From: Clitopilus passeckerianus
Lineage: Eukaryota > Basidiomycota > Agaricomycetes > Agaricales > Entolomataceae
Direction of reading: 5' to 3'
NCBI GenBank assembly: GCA_944990035.1
Contig: CALYLX010000111.1
Location: 1-64,000, forward strand
Length of the DNA: 64,000 nt
A program made the position numbers and the translations under genes. The notes under the pieces were generated by a model. It was not told the DNA's origin. It was given only the letters and a program-made list of their open reading frames with translations, and did no database searches. Within the stretch, counting starts at the first letter, position 1, and every line of letters begins with the position of its first letter. Positions 51,967 to 63,171 of the stretch are shown here, piece by piece.

Positions 51967-53940
51967 CTAGGGCGCCATTAGCGTCATGGCGAGCTCGAAC
52001 AGGCAGGCATCGTACCTTTTGTAGTGGTGAGCGATAAACCTCAGAAGGGTCCTAGAGAAGCGTGTAAGTTTACACCGGGGGCTGCTGAACGGGAAGCGAC
52101 GCGCCGAAAGAACACCGTCAATCTCATTGGTTCCAGTCAACCCTGATATTGATGTCTGATAAGTGGTCGGGACGGCGGTTCCGGCGGTGGTACTCCAGCC
52201 TGCACGTTTGGCGCGTATCTGTCGAAGCTCTTTGCGTGTGTTGAGCGAAGCCAGTACGGAATTGGCATAAACTGAGATGATGGCGAAATCAGAACCAATC
52301 AGAGAAAGTAGAATCGAATGGGCTGACTCACGTTTCCCGATGACAAAGTGTAGGCCGAGGAAGATGAGGTTTGTTGGCATGCTTACCCACTGTCCGTAGT
52401 CGTTAGATTGATTATAACTTCAAGAGAGTCAAGTGACCAACACAAATAAGGGAGGCGATGGCGGCGATACTGCAAGGCCGGGTCGGAATCAGAAACTTTA
52501 TCACGTCGTATGAATAACGTACCTAGTCAGTGCGCCCGTTTCAATTGTATACAATGTAAGTGTATCAACGACTTTGATCATCCTAGAATACCAACCGGTC
52601 AGTTGAGCCAGGACCGCAGTTTCTGATATTTAAACGTACACTGTTGATCCCGTTCTGCTCCTGATCTCCCGGAGAAAATACGTCAGCCATCCAGTAATAA
52701 GAATATCAGTCACAGCCGAGAGTGACAATCCGGTCGTAAATATCCACTGTGGGAAGGAATTAGTTGTGAGGTCGATGTATAGCAGCTTAAACACTTACCC
52801 GAGGATAGGCAGCCACGAATTTGGTGTAGCTTTCGAGACGGACCCTATGCGGTTCATGAGCTTTAAGAGAGCAAAGGTAGGGCATAATTGAATCCATACA
52901 TCTCAGCTGTCGAAACTATCATAGGAGGATAACATCAGTTATCGCCGAGATAGAAGTATATCGCGGAGCTTTACGTACCACATGCGGATACTAGTGACGG
53001 TTCAAGACAAGCTTAATCATGGGCCCGAATATGACATGATAGATTCCACATACGCAGGCGACACATTGAAAGGAATATCTGGAAATGAGGTGAATTTGGC
53101 GCTGTACTCGCACATGCATGAGAACTTACCACGGGCGCCGTTATGTACCAGTTATTTTGACTGGCTGGAGAGGAAATGCGAGGTTAGGGAACCGGTTTGG
53201 AATCGACACAGGGACGGATGCTCACATCGGAGTATCTTCTGGGCGAAGAAGCTGTCGATGAACTTAGCCAGTATAGAGGATAGAGGTTGCACGAGAGGCA
53301 TACCAATGTACAAGGAATGTTTGAATCGCCTGTTGAAGAATAGGTTAGGGTTGCCGATCGAGCGAGTATAATTTCGAGACTCACTGTGACAACCACAGAA
53401 AACTTTCCATCATCAATTAGCCATCGGTTGATTGACAGAGGAAAGGGCATTCTTACAGCAATGGACCTGGAACGGAGCTCGTGAGCGAGAGATAGGCAAC
53501 TGGGAGGGGGAGGATCACAAACCAGGGAATATGATCGATACGGCTGAGGTCGCCAAAGTGAGTGATAAAATAGTAGATCACAGAGGCGCAGACAAAGATC
53601 GAATGGATGAAGTCCAGCAGCCTGGCATAAGGTGAGCTTCCTGCACCCTTAAACGAATGAATGCCTACTACCATACAGTGCAAACCTGGCCATACGTCAA
53701 TACATGGCGGTCAAGAAGGGATACCAAGGAACTTACCAGCAGTTTCGTCCGCGAAAGATCTCTTGGGTAAAGCTTAAAATACACCACGCATTGCAGCCCA
53801 ACGATCCCACCCAGGCTGCGAGGAGCTTCAGGCATTTGGAAAACAGGAATGATGTTCACGACCACTCACGCAAAAGCCGCCAGCGCACCTATCAGGACCG
53901 GCCCATACGTCGCAGGGATGTCCACCGTCGAGGATGACAT
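51967..53940 (-). CDS. DUF6534-type multi-pass membrane protein 2
   Basis: The start MSSSTVDIPATYGPVLIGAL followed by AAFA is a near-canonical DUF6534 opening, with a first intron after it. The typical core follows: VVYFKLYPRDLSRTKLLV, DFIHSIFVCASVIYYFITHF, FGDLSRIDHIPW and, in a later exon, FLGLHFVIGK. The cytosolic tail is Ser/Thr-rich (STTAGTAVPTTYQTSIS). Two TM-like hydrophobic stretches lie in the ORFs nearest 52-53 kb. It is a paralogue of DUF6534-1 but differs in its tail. Splice sites were only partly resolved. Confidence 0.7.
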
Positions 53941-55241
53941 GGTCGGGAGCGTAGACCACGGCCTCTCTGGAGCCTGCAGCGCTTTAAAAGCCCTCACCGC
54001 GTTGAACAGAACTTCAGGTTCGACAGGTGACGTGACATATCAGGGTCTCATGTATCTGATGTTCCCAATTCCGCCTATTGTGGAGGTTGTTTAAGCGATG
54101 GCATCAAGAGGGTTAAACCACTTTTGGATTTGCCTTGTGATCGTCACCGCTTCTATGGCCACAAAGGTAAATATGCAATCGACCGACATATTTCTGGCAT
54201 GCTCTCGTAAACTTTACTTTGCTTGAGGAAACTTGAATGTGTGTCTCCCTGCGAGCTCTTAAGATCCGGATGTGGAATCCAAATCGTTGTAGGGTACGCA
54301 TATGGGGACCGGGAGGTCGCTCAGCACCTGGAGTAGTGAGATTAGCGTCACTCGAGATAACTTGATCGTACTGATAAAAATCAAGCATCGCGGATGAGGA
54401 GCATGCTGTCCTCCAACGCATCAGCCTGCGAGCATGCCAAGTCCGATGTTCGTTGGTAAAAGGAAAGATAGGTATGTCGATGCTGGCCGGTAGAAGGCTT
54501 TTCAATCAACTGTCGATGAAATTATCTGAAATGCAGCCTAGTACGGCCAGTTGAAGAGTAAAAACAATCATCCGACTGAAACTTGTATGGAGTATTTGCC
54601 ACTTGATGCATCCATTATCCGTTCTTTGCTACCGAGCTACTCGAGCCGCGTGCACTTCTTCACATTCGTGTTGAAACCTCTCCTTCCCGCCGTACAGAAA
54701 CGACGGAATGTCGGTGAAGGATAGGTGAAGGAGACTCGAGTCATGAAGCCGAATCGGCCTATGGCTTTGGTCTCGACTGCGAGACGGAAACAAAACATGC
54801 GCTCGGAATCATCCGTGCCGAGCAAGCGGAGTCTAGACCCTTCCATCAGTCATCCAGATTACCTGATTGGTGGATGGCTCGTTACAGCCACGACGGTCCG
54901 CACAAGCACCTACACCGTACCCCCGCCCAGGGTGCTCTAGAGCTTTGCAGAAATGACAATCATCGTGAATAATGAGGCTGCTAATGGGTTGCAATACACT
55001 CGCAACTGCTCTTATGACATCGCCCGTGAAGTCCCCAAGGTTTTTGCGGCCTCACAAGGGTAAATGGTCGTGACATAGACCCACCCAGACTTACGCCCTG
55101 GAGACTGGAACAACTCGGAGGACTGACATACTCTGTAAGCTCCCGACCGTCCACGACGTTCCGCTGGCGATTCTGGGCGTATATAATGCCCGAGTCGACG
55201 TCGATCTTTCCCCACTACTCAACAGTTCACCACTTTCCGTC
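53941..55241. promoter_or_regulatory. Divergent promoter region, DUF6534-2 / protoglobin 2
   Basis: DUF6534-2 (-) and protoglobin 2 (+) are transcribed apart from this 1.3-kb gap. A TATA-like element (GTATATAATG, about 55179-55188) lies some 55-60 bases above the protoglobin 2 ATG. Frames elsewhere here are short and unsupported. Confidence 0.5.
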
Positions 55242-56062
55242 ATGCAGCACATTTCCCCAGAATCATTAAATGACCTCGAATCCCGAGTGCAATACCTCCG
55301 GGATTTCATCGGCTTCACTCAAGAAGACGCTGCAGTCCTTCATGCTGCTAAATCTGTCGTTGCTCCTCTTGTCCCTTTCGTAGTGGACACTGTCTACGAC
55401 AAGCTCCTCTCCTTTGATATCACTGCGAAGGCATTTATACCCCGCCAAACCGGCTACACCGGAGAGGCACCCGCGAAACTGGAGGATCTAGCTCAGGATC
55501 ACCCGCAGATCAAGTTCCGAAAGGGATTCCTCTTCCAGTATCTCGTCAAGCTCGTGTCGATGGACTATGATGACCCAAAGAGCTGGGAATACCTCGACAA
55601 GGTTGGCATTATGCACACTGGTGTTGCCGGCTTTGCACACAGGTACGGTTCACTCTCATTTAATTTCTCGATTTCTTTCTCATGATTATTTTCAGGAAGA
55701 AGAAGCCTGCCCTCAGGGTAGAATACACCCACTGCGCCATCCTCCTAGGTTACGTCGAGGATATCTTAGTCAAAGCGGTCAATACCCAGGATGATCTCAG
55801 TCAAGAGACGAAAACGGAGGTTCTGCGCGCTTTCAATAAGGTACGTTCAGGCATCTTAATTTCGCCACCCAATTGATTTCTAATATTGTTACGTTAGCTC
55901 CTCTGGATACAAAATGATCTCTTCGCTCGCCACTATATCCTTGACCCAGAGGTCAGCGCAAATCAGATTACCGTCAGCAAGTCTACTGTTGCAGCAGCAG
56001 CAGGTCTCGTCGCTGTTGGTGCAGTGCTGGCACATTACGTTGTCCCACATCTAAAAGCATAA
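55242..56062 (+). CDS. Protoglobin-like haem protein 2, with C-terminal membrane anchor
   Basis: Three exons (55242-55642, 55696-55840, 55898-56062) join in frame to 236 residues. The globin part matches protoglobin 1 throughout: LESRVQYLRDFIGFTQED, VVAPLVPFVVDTVYDKLL, DHPQIKFRKGFLFQYLVKL and the IMHTG segment with the likely proximal His, then GYVEDILV. The difference is after LWIQNDLFARHY: a linker leads into TVAAAAGLVAVGAVLAHYVV, a single hydrophobic helix followed by a basic end. This is the pattern of a tail-anchored membrane protein. A role in oxygen or nitric oxide sensing is typical of protoglobins but is not shown here. Confidence 0.87.
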
Positions 56063-56090
56063 TGGATTCTTCAACGGACTGTTTCGTTAG

Positions 56091-57330
56091 ATGACCATCA
56101 CTGTTGTATCATACAAGCGCAAGTACACTTATAATAGATCAACCCCATTATATATCTTCCTTCTCTTCAATTCTTCACTTTCCCTTGTGAATGACGGCCA
56201 AACCCTCAAAGCATGTCACGCAAGCAGCAAGATCTTTCGGGAGCCATGCCAGAAACGCATCTTCTCCTTAGTTCACCTTTCCCTAGGCGGTGGGCAGGAT
56301 CAGCGTCACCTGGACCTGCTTAGCATCCTTTCCACATCCTCGCATCTTCCAACCTTAGTCAAGAGGGTAAGGATAGATGGCGCAGACGATCTTACATCGA
56401 TACGGGAAAGCAATCATTTGGATCGGCTACTTGGGACCTTCACGCGTGTCGAAGGGGTTTATTTCTGCCTCAACGATGGTCCCACGCTAGACTGGTTTAA
56501 TCTTCCCACATCCCTTCAACGTGTACTGCGTGGGCTCTTCGATGCGAGCTCATTGGTTTCCTTGACACTTGTGGGAGTAATGGCCCTTCCTTCTCTAGTG
56601 CTTGTGAAGGCACTTAGAAAGAACGTTCGGAGCCTTTGCCTCGAAGGTTGCAGTATTCATTGGATAAATTGCGATATTTATACACCCGGACCTGGATCAC
56701 CCGACCTTGGAAGGGATATTGAGTCCCTTGTAATTCATCAGTGCTTCGATACCGACCACATTCTTGCCGCTCTCCTCGCCTCATTCCGGTTAACAACGCT
56801 GTACACATTAGACCTTCAAATCGATTCCCATGCCCGAACCCCTCAGGAGATATCCTTCATGTCCCAATTTCTTAATAACTATTGTCGACCGGTCCATAAA
56901 TTTACGTTTTTGGGCGGGATAGGTCAGGTCCTTCTTCCTTCAGCACCTCAGCTCAATTTGGCTGACAGAATTAGTAGGCGCTACCCTGGATTTTCGTCAT
57001 TTTGAAAATCTGGAATCTTTGGCCCTCGAGTTTCACAAAGCTTCTGCGGCCATTTTGTCATGGCTATGCATATCGCTAGGGACCATATCGATTAACAACC
57101 AGATTCGAGATATTTCGGTTGAGTTTCAGCACCCCGAGATCCCCGAAGCTTCCACTTCGTTTACCGAATGGGGTGATCTTGACTCTCAATTAACAAGCGA
57201 GAGGATAACCTGCCCAGTCAGCCTCTTTATGGCATCGGAGGGCGAGCAAACAGGTCATTCTGTATCAGAATTCTGGAAGACTCGCACACCAAAGCTGTTT
57301 GCCAGTGGTCGGTTGACTTGTCGCTACTAA
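56091..57330 (+). CDS. F-box/LRR-like protein lacking its F-box start
   Basis: Two exons (56091-56922 and 56978-57330; intron 56923-56977) join GGIG to ATLDF. The text LVNDGQTLKACHASSKIFRE matches the second half of the F-box motif in basidiomycete F-box/LRR proteins, and leucine-rich segments follow (SLVSLTLVGVMALPSLVLVK; LRKNVRSLCLEGC; HFENLESLALEFHKAS). The usual opening LPxEL..I is absent; the first about 30 residues (MTITVVSYKRKYTYNRSTPL) look like translated untranslated region, and the ATG lies only 28 bases past the protoglobin 2 stop. The gene is therefore probably truncated at its 5' end or starts elsewhere. Confidence 0.5.
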
Positions 57331-57540
57331 TGCTTGATTGATCCCGATGAGTAGAACAGTGACTTAGATTTCCTGTGGAATTTACGTGTATCTATATGGA
57401 GCCTTGAAAAATGGTCAATGCACTCGGTCATCTCTATCAATCTGGTCGAACCATGGCCATGCTCCGTTATGATGTGACAGTCATGTCTGTACATGCGATC
57501 CGGAAGCCACGAATAGCCAGGTGCATCAACGATACCAAGG

Positions 57541-60177
57541 CTACAAGGCGCCTTCAATACCCGTCCCAACAATTGATATCTTGAGTGGAAGTTGATGTGT
57601 TTTCACACCGTCAATCGCGACTGCCGGTGAAGATATGCTGGTCGTCTCCCAGAATATGCCATCGTCATTCTTCGACGGAGAGAACTCGAAATTCTTGACC
57701 AAAGTCGCGAGAACAACCTCTGTGGGAGATTCGTCATACAAATCAACGACGAGATCACCAGAAGACGTACTCATTTCTAATTGCGAGAACTTGAACCCTC
57801 TGTAGCAACTTTAGGTATGAGCCCGGAAAGGATATGTACTAAAAACGCCTCACATGCACGAGTGCCCGCCACCAAGGAACGTCATCCTACGCAAAGAAAT
57901 CAGAACATATTACTAGAAAACGGAACCATCCACCTACAGATGCGAATATATTCCTGGAATTGGTGCCTCCTTGACACTCTTCGGTAACCCGTCAAGCCAA
58001 CGTTCCGGCTTCCATTCGTACGTATCTTCACCCCAAATTACTGGGTTGGTGTTGCAGGATAGAACTGAGGAATAGATCGGAGTCCCTGCCGGAACAAAGA
58101 CCTCGTTCAGTTTGCGCCCGTCCATGCCTGTGATGGGAGTGTGCACGGGCAGGAGGGTGTCCTTGGCAGTTCTGTTGAATCATAAAGCTTTGAGTAATCG
58201 ACATGCACGCCGAAGGAGCGAACTCGAGACGTACACGCGAGGAACCGTGACCAAAGGTGGAAACCTGTACAGGCATCAAGCATCAGCCTATCCGGAGCAG
58301 CCTGGAGAACAAATTGATACGTACAATCGCAACGATTCTCGACACACTGCATCTAGGAATGGCAGCTCAACAAGAGTATCGTAGGGAACGTCACCGCCTT
58401 CATGCTCGCTGCTTGCTTTGACCACTTCCTCCCGTAGTTTTGACTGAGCTTCGGGATTCTTAGCAAGCATGTGCAATGTAGCCGAGAGTGCACTCGATGT
58501 CGTATCAAGGGCAGCGAAGACCAACGCTAGGAGAGTATGAGCTGCGTTGAGTGGTATGACACGAGAGAGTTTACCTCTATTAGGAACATATAACTATTTG
58601 TGAGGTTGACGCGAGATGAACTTTCAGGAGATACGTACGACATCTAAAAGGGTGGATCAGCAACAGTCTTTAGATCTCGATATAGAGCTTACGTTTCCAA
58701 TAACCTCGTCCTCTGTCATCCCATCCTCCTCCTTGGCATTTGCCTTCACTGCAAGTTACCTCAGCCTCGTTCTGCTGAGAAACCAGAAACGCGCACATAA
58801 AGTCGTCAACAAATCCTTTCCCTCCACGCCTTCCCCACCCAACTCAAACTCCCTCTTCTTCGTCCCATAAATTCTCCTCATATACTCCTCAATTGTATCC
58901 ACGATATCTCTAACGTCATGCAGAGTCTTCCAGGGGATCGTATCGACGACCCAGCGACGGAACTTCGGGGAGCCGATTTTCATTGCCCATGGAAGAATGT
59001 ATTGACGTGCGAGGATCATTTGATCTTCGGTTGGGCTACGTGATCATGAGATCAGGTTGCGGATAGATGTAGGAAAGGACAGTAAGAACGTACAAGAGCA
59101 TCTTAACCGCGATCGCGAACTGGCCTGGGGCATCACCATCTGCCAAGCTATCGAATGAGTAGCCTAAGCCAGCTCTTCCGACAAGTTCGAGTGCGATACG
59201 GGTGTTCCAGCTGAGAATATCGATCTAGATATAGCAATGCCAGGATGTCAGACGAGTGCTAGGAAAGGATGGATGTCATGTACCTCTTTCGCACCATCGG
59301 CCAGAATACCCTCGAAAGACGCTTTCATCTAGCCGGAAAGTCAGCGCGGAAGGTGTACGGGCTCCCTGGATAACCAACTTGGTTCGTGACTTCGTAGAAC
59401 ACCGGTGCTTTAGAAAGGAAGAATCAGTAGCTGAACTCAAGGAAAGATGGTGAGGCGTACCCAATTTCCTCATTTCAGCGATGTTGAACGCAGGTCCAAG
59501 GAGCTTCCGGTGTCTCCTATGCTGATCACCTGTGAATGTATTTCTGCGTCAGAACGAGATTCCTCTGAGGCAAAAATTTGAGTTACCTTTCGAGTTTAGA
59601 ATGCCTTCACCAAAGTGGATGCCGTTGATACTGGGAAGCCATCAGTACGTCTATTATGAGTCGGACTGGCTAGCACGAGACTTACGCATAATACTCTTCA
59701 GGCTCGACGAACACATCTTGGTCCTTGACAAAGATGTGGTGTAGTGCCTTCGGGTCCGAGACGTATAACTGCCTTTCCTATAAGCCGTGATCCCGTATGT
59801 CAAGAGGCTTCTCCAGTGGGTAATGCAGGTAAAGGACGTACCCCGAACATCCCGTAGAACTTCATGACGCTGCCATCTGTAATGGAGATCCTTATTCAGC
59901 AACCTTGAAATAGACGAGAACAAGGAAAACATGGGGTCTTACACGTCTCCTCAATCTTTCTATGTGTCCTGAACGCATCGAAGTCATACATTTCCCCAAG
60001 GTTTCCGGTTAACCAGCTCGACCTCTCAAGACCAGGAACATTATCGAGCTCCGAGATCTTCCTGAATAGAAGGCGCCTTGCAGTCCTCACCGCAGGTCGA
60101 AGGGCCACAAACAGTAAATAGGCCGCGAGGGTCGACTTCAGCACCGGGATTGGACTTAGGTCGTTGGCTTGAAACAT
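57541..60177 (-). CDS. Cytochrome P450 monooxygenase
   Basis: The N-terminal membrane anchor (LKSTLAAYLLFVALRP) is followed by a Pro-containing region, GDQHRRHRKLLGPAFN and, in the I-helix, FAALDTTSSALSATLH with the oxygen-binding A-x-D-T-T pattern. The ExxR motif is in VCRESLRLY, and PERW follows. The haem loop FLGGGHSC carries the cysteine ligand; it continues as GFKFSQLEM after an intron between Ile and Gly. A further intron joins LEMK to VVLATLVKNF, and the end runs FEFSPSK to GTGIEGAL. At least eight short introns occur. The substrate cannot be named. No secondary-metabolite backbone enzyme lies beside it. Confidence 0.9.
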
Positions 60178-61679
60178 GGCTGATTTAGGATGCGTATGGG
60201 AAAACGAGGTGGAAGCTGGCAGAAGGCAAGGTAGTCAAGCCCCAGAAAAGAATGCCCAAAGAGAAACAGGAAATATACCTGTGAGTATCACGGGTGGCAA
60301 TCGAAACCGAGCTCACCGATGACGAAGACACAAGCCCTTTATCGCGGCGATCCACGGTTTCACCAATCTACCCCACGCAGTGCTTCCTCGTTTTCCTCAT
60401 TCATCCCTAGCCCCAGCGCTTCCATTCCAAATGCAGGGATGTACCGTAGGCGTTTAGAACACAGAGATCGTTCTACGCCCTTTAGGAAGCCGTCTCCAAC
60501 GGGGCACGGTCATCGGTGGAGATACTCAGAGTAACCTCTAAATGAATTCTATGAGTGGAAATAGCAATCTGGAGGCTAAGATTAGATGAGAACAATGAAC
60601 AACAATTCTCGAAGATCCTCAACTGAAAGATGCGAGTAGCCCGTGTGATGGTCAATTTGGCAGGCGCTCGGGGAAGGAAGGGCTTCAAAACCTTAATTAC
60701 ACTGGGCGGTCTGATAAGGAGTGAAGGAGTTTTGAGAAAATGAAGCGTACCTGAAAACGCCAGTGGCGAAAGTTGGGGAGGAAGGAGCCGTCCACCACCG
60801 GGTCTTCCTCCAATCCGTATAGCGCCCAACATCAGGAGTTGACTAGAACCGGGATTCGGTCCGTGATCCAGCCGCCATCCCCACTTCACGGTCTGGACCT
60901 CAGTTGATTAACCAGCCAACCAAGAGCGAGAGATTTCAGGGAGAGGCCTCGAAGTTTGGGCCAAGGCCAGATCTTTCGCCTCAAGCAGCCTGGAGCTGAG
61001 CCAGGGTAGGGGCTTTCAGGCTTTTCACCTTGGTCCACTTGTCTTGCGACTGTGACTGCTTGAATGCTAGGCTGGAACCCCAAGAGGGTGAAAACTGGTG
61101 TCGTTGATATTAGCAGAGAGTAATGAGTGGTAGCACTCGAGGATATCCTCGGGGAGAAATGGCCATGGCAAGCCCATATTTTGGCGACGCGGAAACGCTG
61201 AGCTGTCGTGGCAGCTGGCTAGCTCTGGGCTCTGTTAGTTGGAATGGCAGGCCTCGAATACACCCAGTGATAGGTGCAGCATATAGCCTTCAGGACGAGA
61301 TGGGATGGGAATTGGCCCACCACCGTATCAGGTGATCTGCCTTCAGCAGGTAAATCCGACTGGAAAGCTTAGGCCAGGGGTCTATGGTGCCTGTTATCCC
61401 AACAGCAGAGACAAACGATCGCCAAGCAGCATCTGCCTTCAGCAGACTACCTGCGGTCGGGCTGCTAGGAGGCGGGCCCCCGCCACCGAAGTGAGGCGAG
61501 TGCTTAACGCCGCACCAAGGGTGGGTTTTATATTTGGTGTGCTTTGAGCTTGGAATGGTCGGAGCGGAAGGCCTGAAGTTGGGGTATGCCAAAAGCGCGA
61601 TGTTTGCAAATGAGTTTGCAAATGAGAGTATATTTTTGCTGCTATTAGGAGAACAATGGTAGAAGAACAGGCAGGCATT
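60178..61679. other. Intergenic region with no supported gene
   Basis: This 1.5-kb stretch lies between the P450 start and the SDH4 stop. A 135-codon minus frame at 60482-60889 and a 100-codon one at 61290-61592 have no resemblance. The string CTGCCTTCAGCAG occurs near 61329 and 61430. The P450 promoter must be near 60180-60300. Confidence 0.4.
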
Positions 61680-62437
61680 CTATGCGGTCCATACTCTTGC
61701 AATCAACTCGGTCAAACCTGGAAGCAGAAAAGGTGGCGGGTTAGCAGTAGAAGAGTTTTGAGAAGCGGACAAGTACATACCGACGTCATTCGTGTTGAAC
61801 TGGTACACTCCAACGAGAGCTGCGACAGTTGCAGACCTGAGTGCCCAGGTTGCTGTAGGGCCAATCTTGGGGAACTTGCGTGGGTGGAGATAGTCCACGA
61901 CGATCGAGTCGAACTAGAGAAAGCAAAGCCAAAAGTCAGATCCAGATTTCACGTGCAAGGGTGAGTGAGGACATACGCCAATATGACTGTGCACAATCAG
62001 CGAAATTCCAAGCAGGCCATCGAGGATGGGGTAGTTGCTAGCGCTGGTGGCGAAAGCAGCCACTGTCATGGGGACGAGTGCAGCAGAGAGCAGACGCTCG
62101 AAAGCCCAGTGGTGAGAACCATGTGCCCGGTTCGGAGGAGGGAAAGTTGTGGCGTCGTTTGCGGTTCCTTTGTAGATTGCTGGACATTTCGAGGAGCAAA
62201 AGAAAGCTGCATGTTAGCACAGGCTCCGGCTGGTACCAAAGTGAAAGACGTACGTCCACCGGGAACATAATCGTACGAAGTCGGGCTCGTATTGGCGTTT
62301 CTCTCTGCAAACACAACACAATCAGTCTCGGACTTTTATTGGGGGCCATCGTACTCACTCTGAGCAACAACACGAAGGACTGAACGCTGAGCGAGAGCTC
62401 GAGGAAGGGTCGACCGGAGGACCAATGAGGAGGCCAT
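61680..62437 (-). CDS. SDH4: Succinate dehydrogenase membrane anchor subunit (CybS/SDH4)
   Basis: This is the small membrane anchor of mitochondrial complex II, which holds the ubiquinone-binding site and passes electrons from succinate to quinone. The N terminus MASSLVLRSTLPRALAQRS is a mitochondrial presequence rich in Arg. The conserved core follows: HWAFERLLSAALVPMTV with the Ser/Arg region of the quinone site, ILDGLLGISLIVHSHIGFDS with the His ligand region, IVVDYLHPRKFPKIG, then the last helix GVYQFNTNDVGLTE. It ends WTA. At least three short introns are present. The order of helices and length are those of fungal Sdh4. Confidence 0.9.
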
Positions 62438-63171
62438 AGTTTGGTTTCGTTTGATTCAGGTGGGCCGGGGCAGAAGGAATGCGGAAAGAGATGGAAGAAT
62501 GTGGGAATGGATTTGTAAGCTCGGAAGGGAGACCCGTCGGTAACCGGATTGACAGTTGATTTTCCTTTTGATCAACCACGACCAACGTCGCCGACTTTTT
62601 TTTTTCTCGAGATTCAATGAGAGCTCTTCATGCTTTTCCGTGGCTGCATCCATGAAGTTGTGAAAATGTGTTTCAAGCACGCTCCTCAAGTTGTCCCCCG
62701 CGTCACCGTCGCCCCCAGTTCATCGTTCAGTCGCGTCTGATCATCGTGAAGCACCTTGTGCATATCGTCGTCCCTCGTCTTTTTCGTGTTTACCACACCC
62801 ACAAGCAAGTCAAGGTCCCGCAGCGGTACATCACGTACACCACCTACGCTCGGGACCTGTTACGCTCGTGGAACATCGACACGGTCTACGGTACCTACCT
62901 GCTCTTCCCGTTTTGGGAAGAGTAGGATCAACGGGTAGCTTGACCGCTAGTGTTTCTATTTAGAGTTGAACCTCCATCTCTACACTCTCTTTTCGAGAGC
63001 ATAGCCGTTTTTGGAGGCTCATAGTTTGGGAACAGACACCCCTTTCTCTAGTTGGTAACATTGTCGTAATTCTGATGGAATAGAGAATTATACCCTGATT
63101 TGGCCTGCATGCACATGACCCGGTCACCTTGATCAAAACAATCATCGCGTTTACTAGAGACCGACACCGTC
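62438..63171. other. Intergenic region upstream of SDH4 and of the F-box-like gene
   Basis: A divergent gap of 734 bases. The plus frame 62668-62925 (GTG start) reads as a coding-like text with YITYTTYARDLLRSW but has no ATG in frame and no family; it is recorded in the rejected list. A poly-A/T run occurs near 62590. No promoter element was picked out with certainty. Confidence 0.4.

Noticed and set aside
61329..61445. Two copies of CTGCCTTCAGCAG
   Set aside because: A single short pair 100 bases apart, without array structure, is not a CRISPR or regulatory repeat.
62668..62925. 85-codon plus-strand frame with YITYTTYARDLLRSW
   Set aside because: It has a GTG rather than an ATG start, no in-frame ATG, no neighbouring splice-linked exon and no family I know, although the text looks partly coding.
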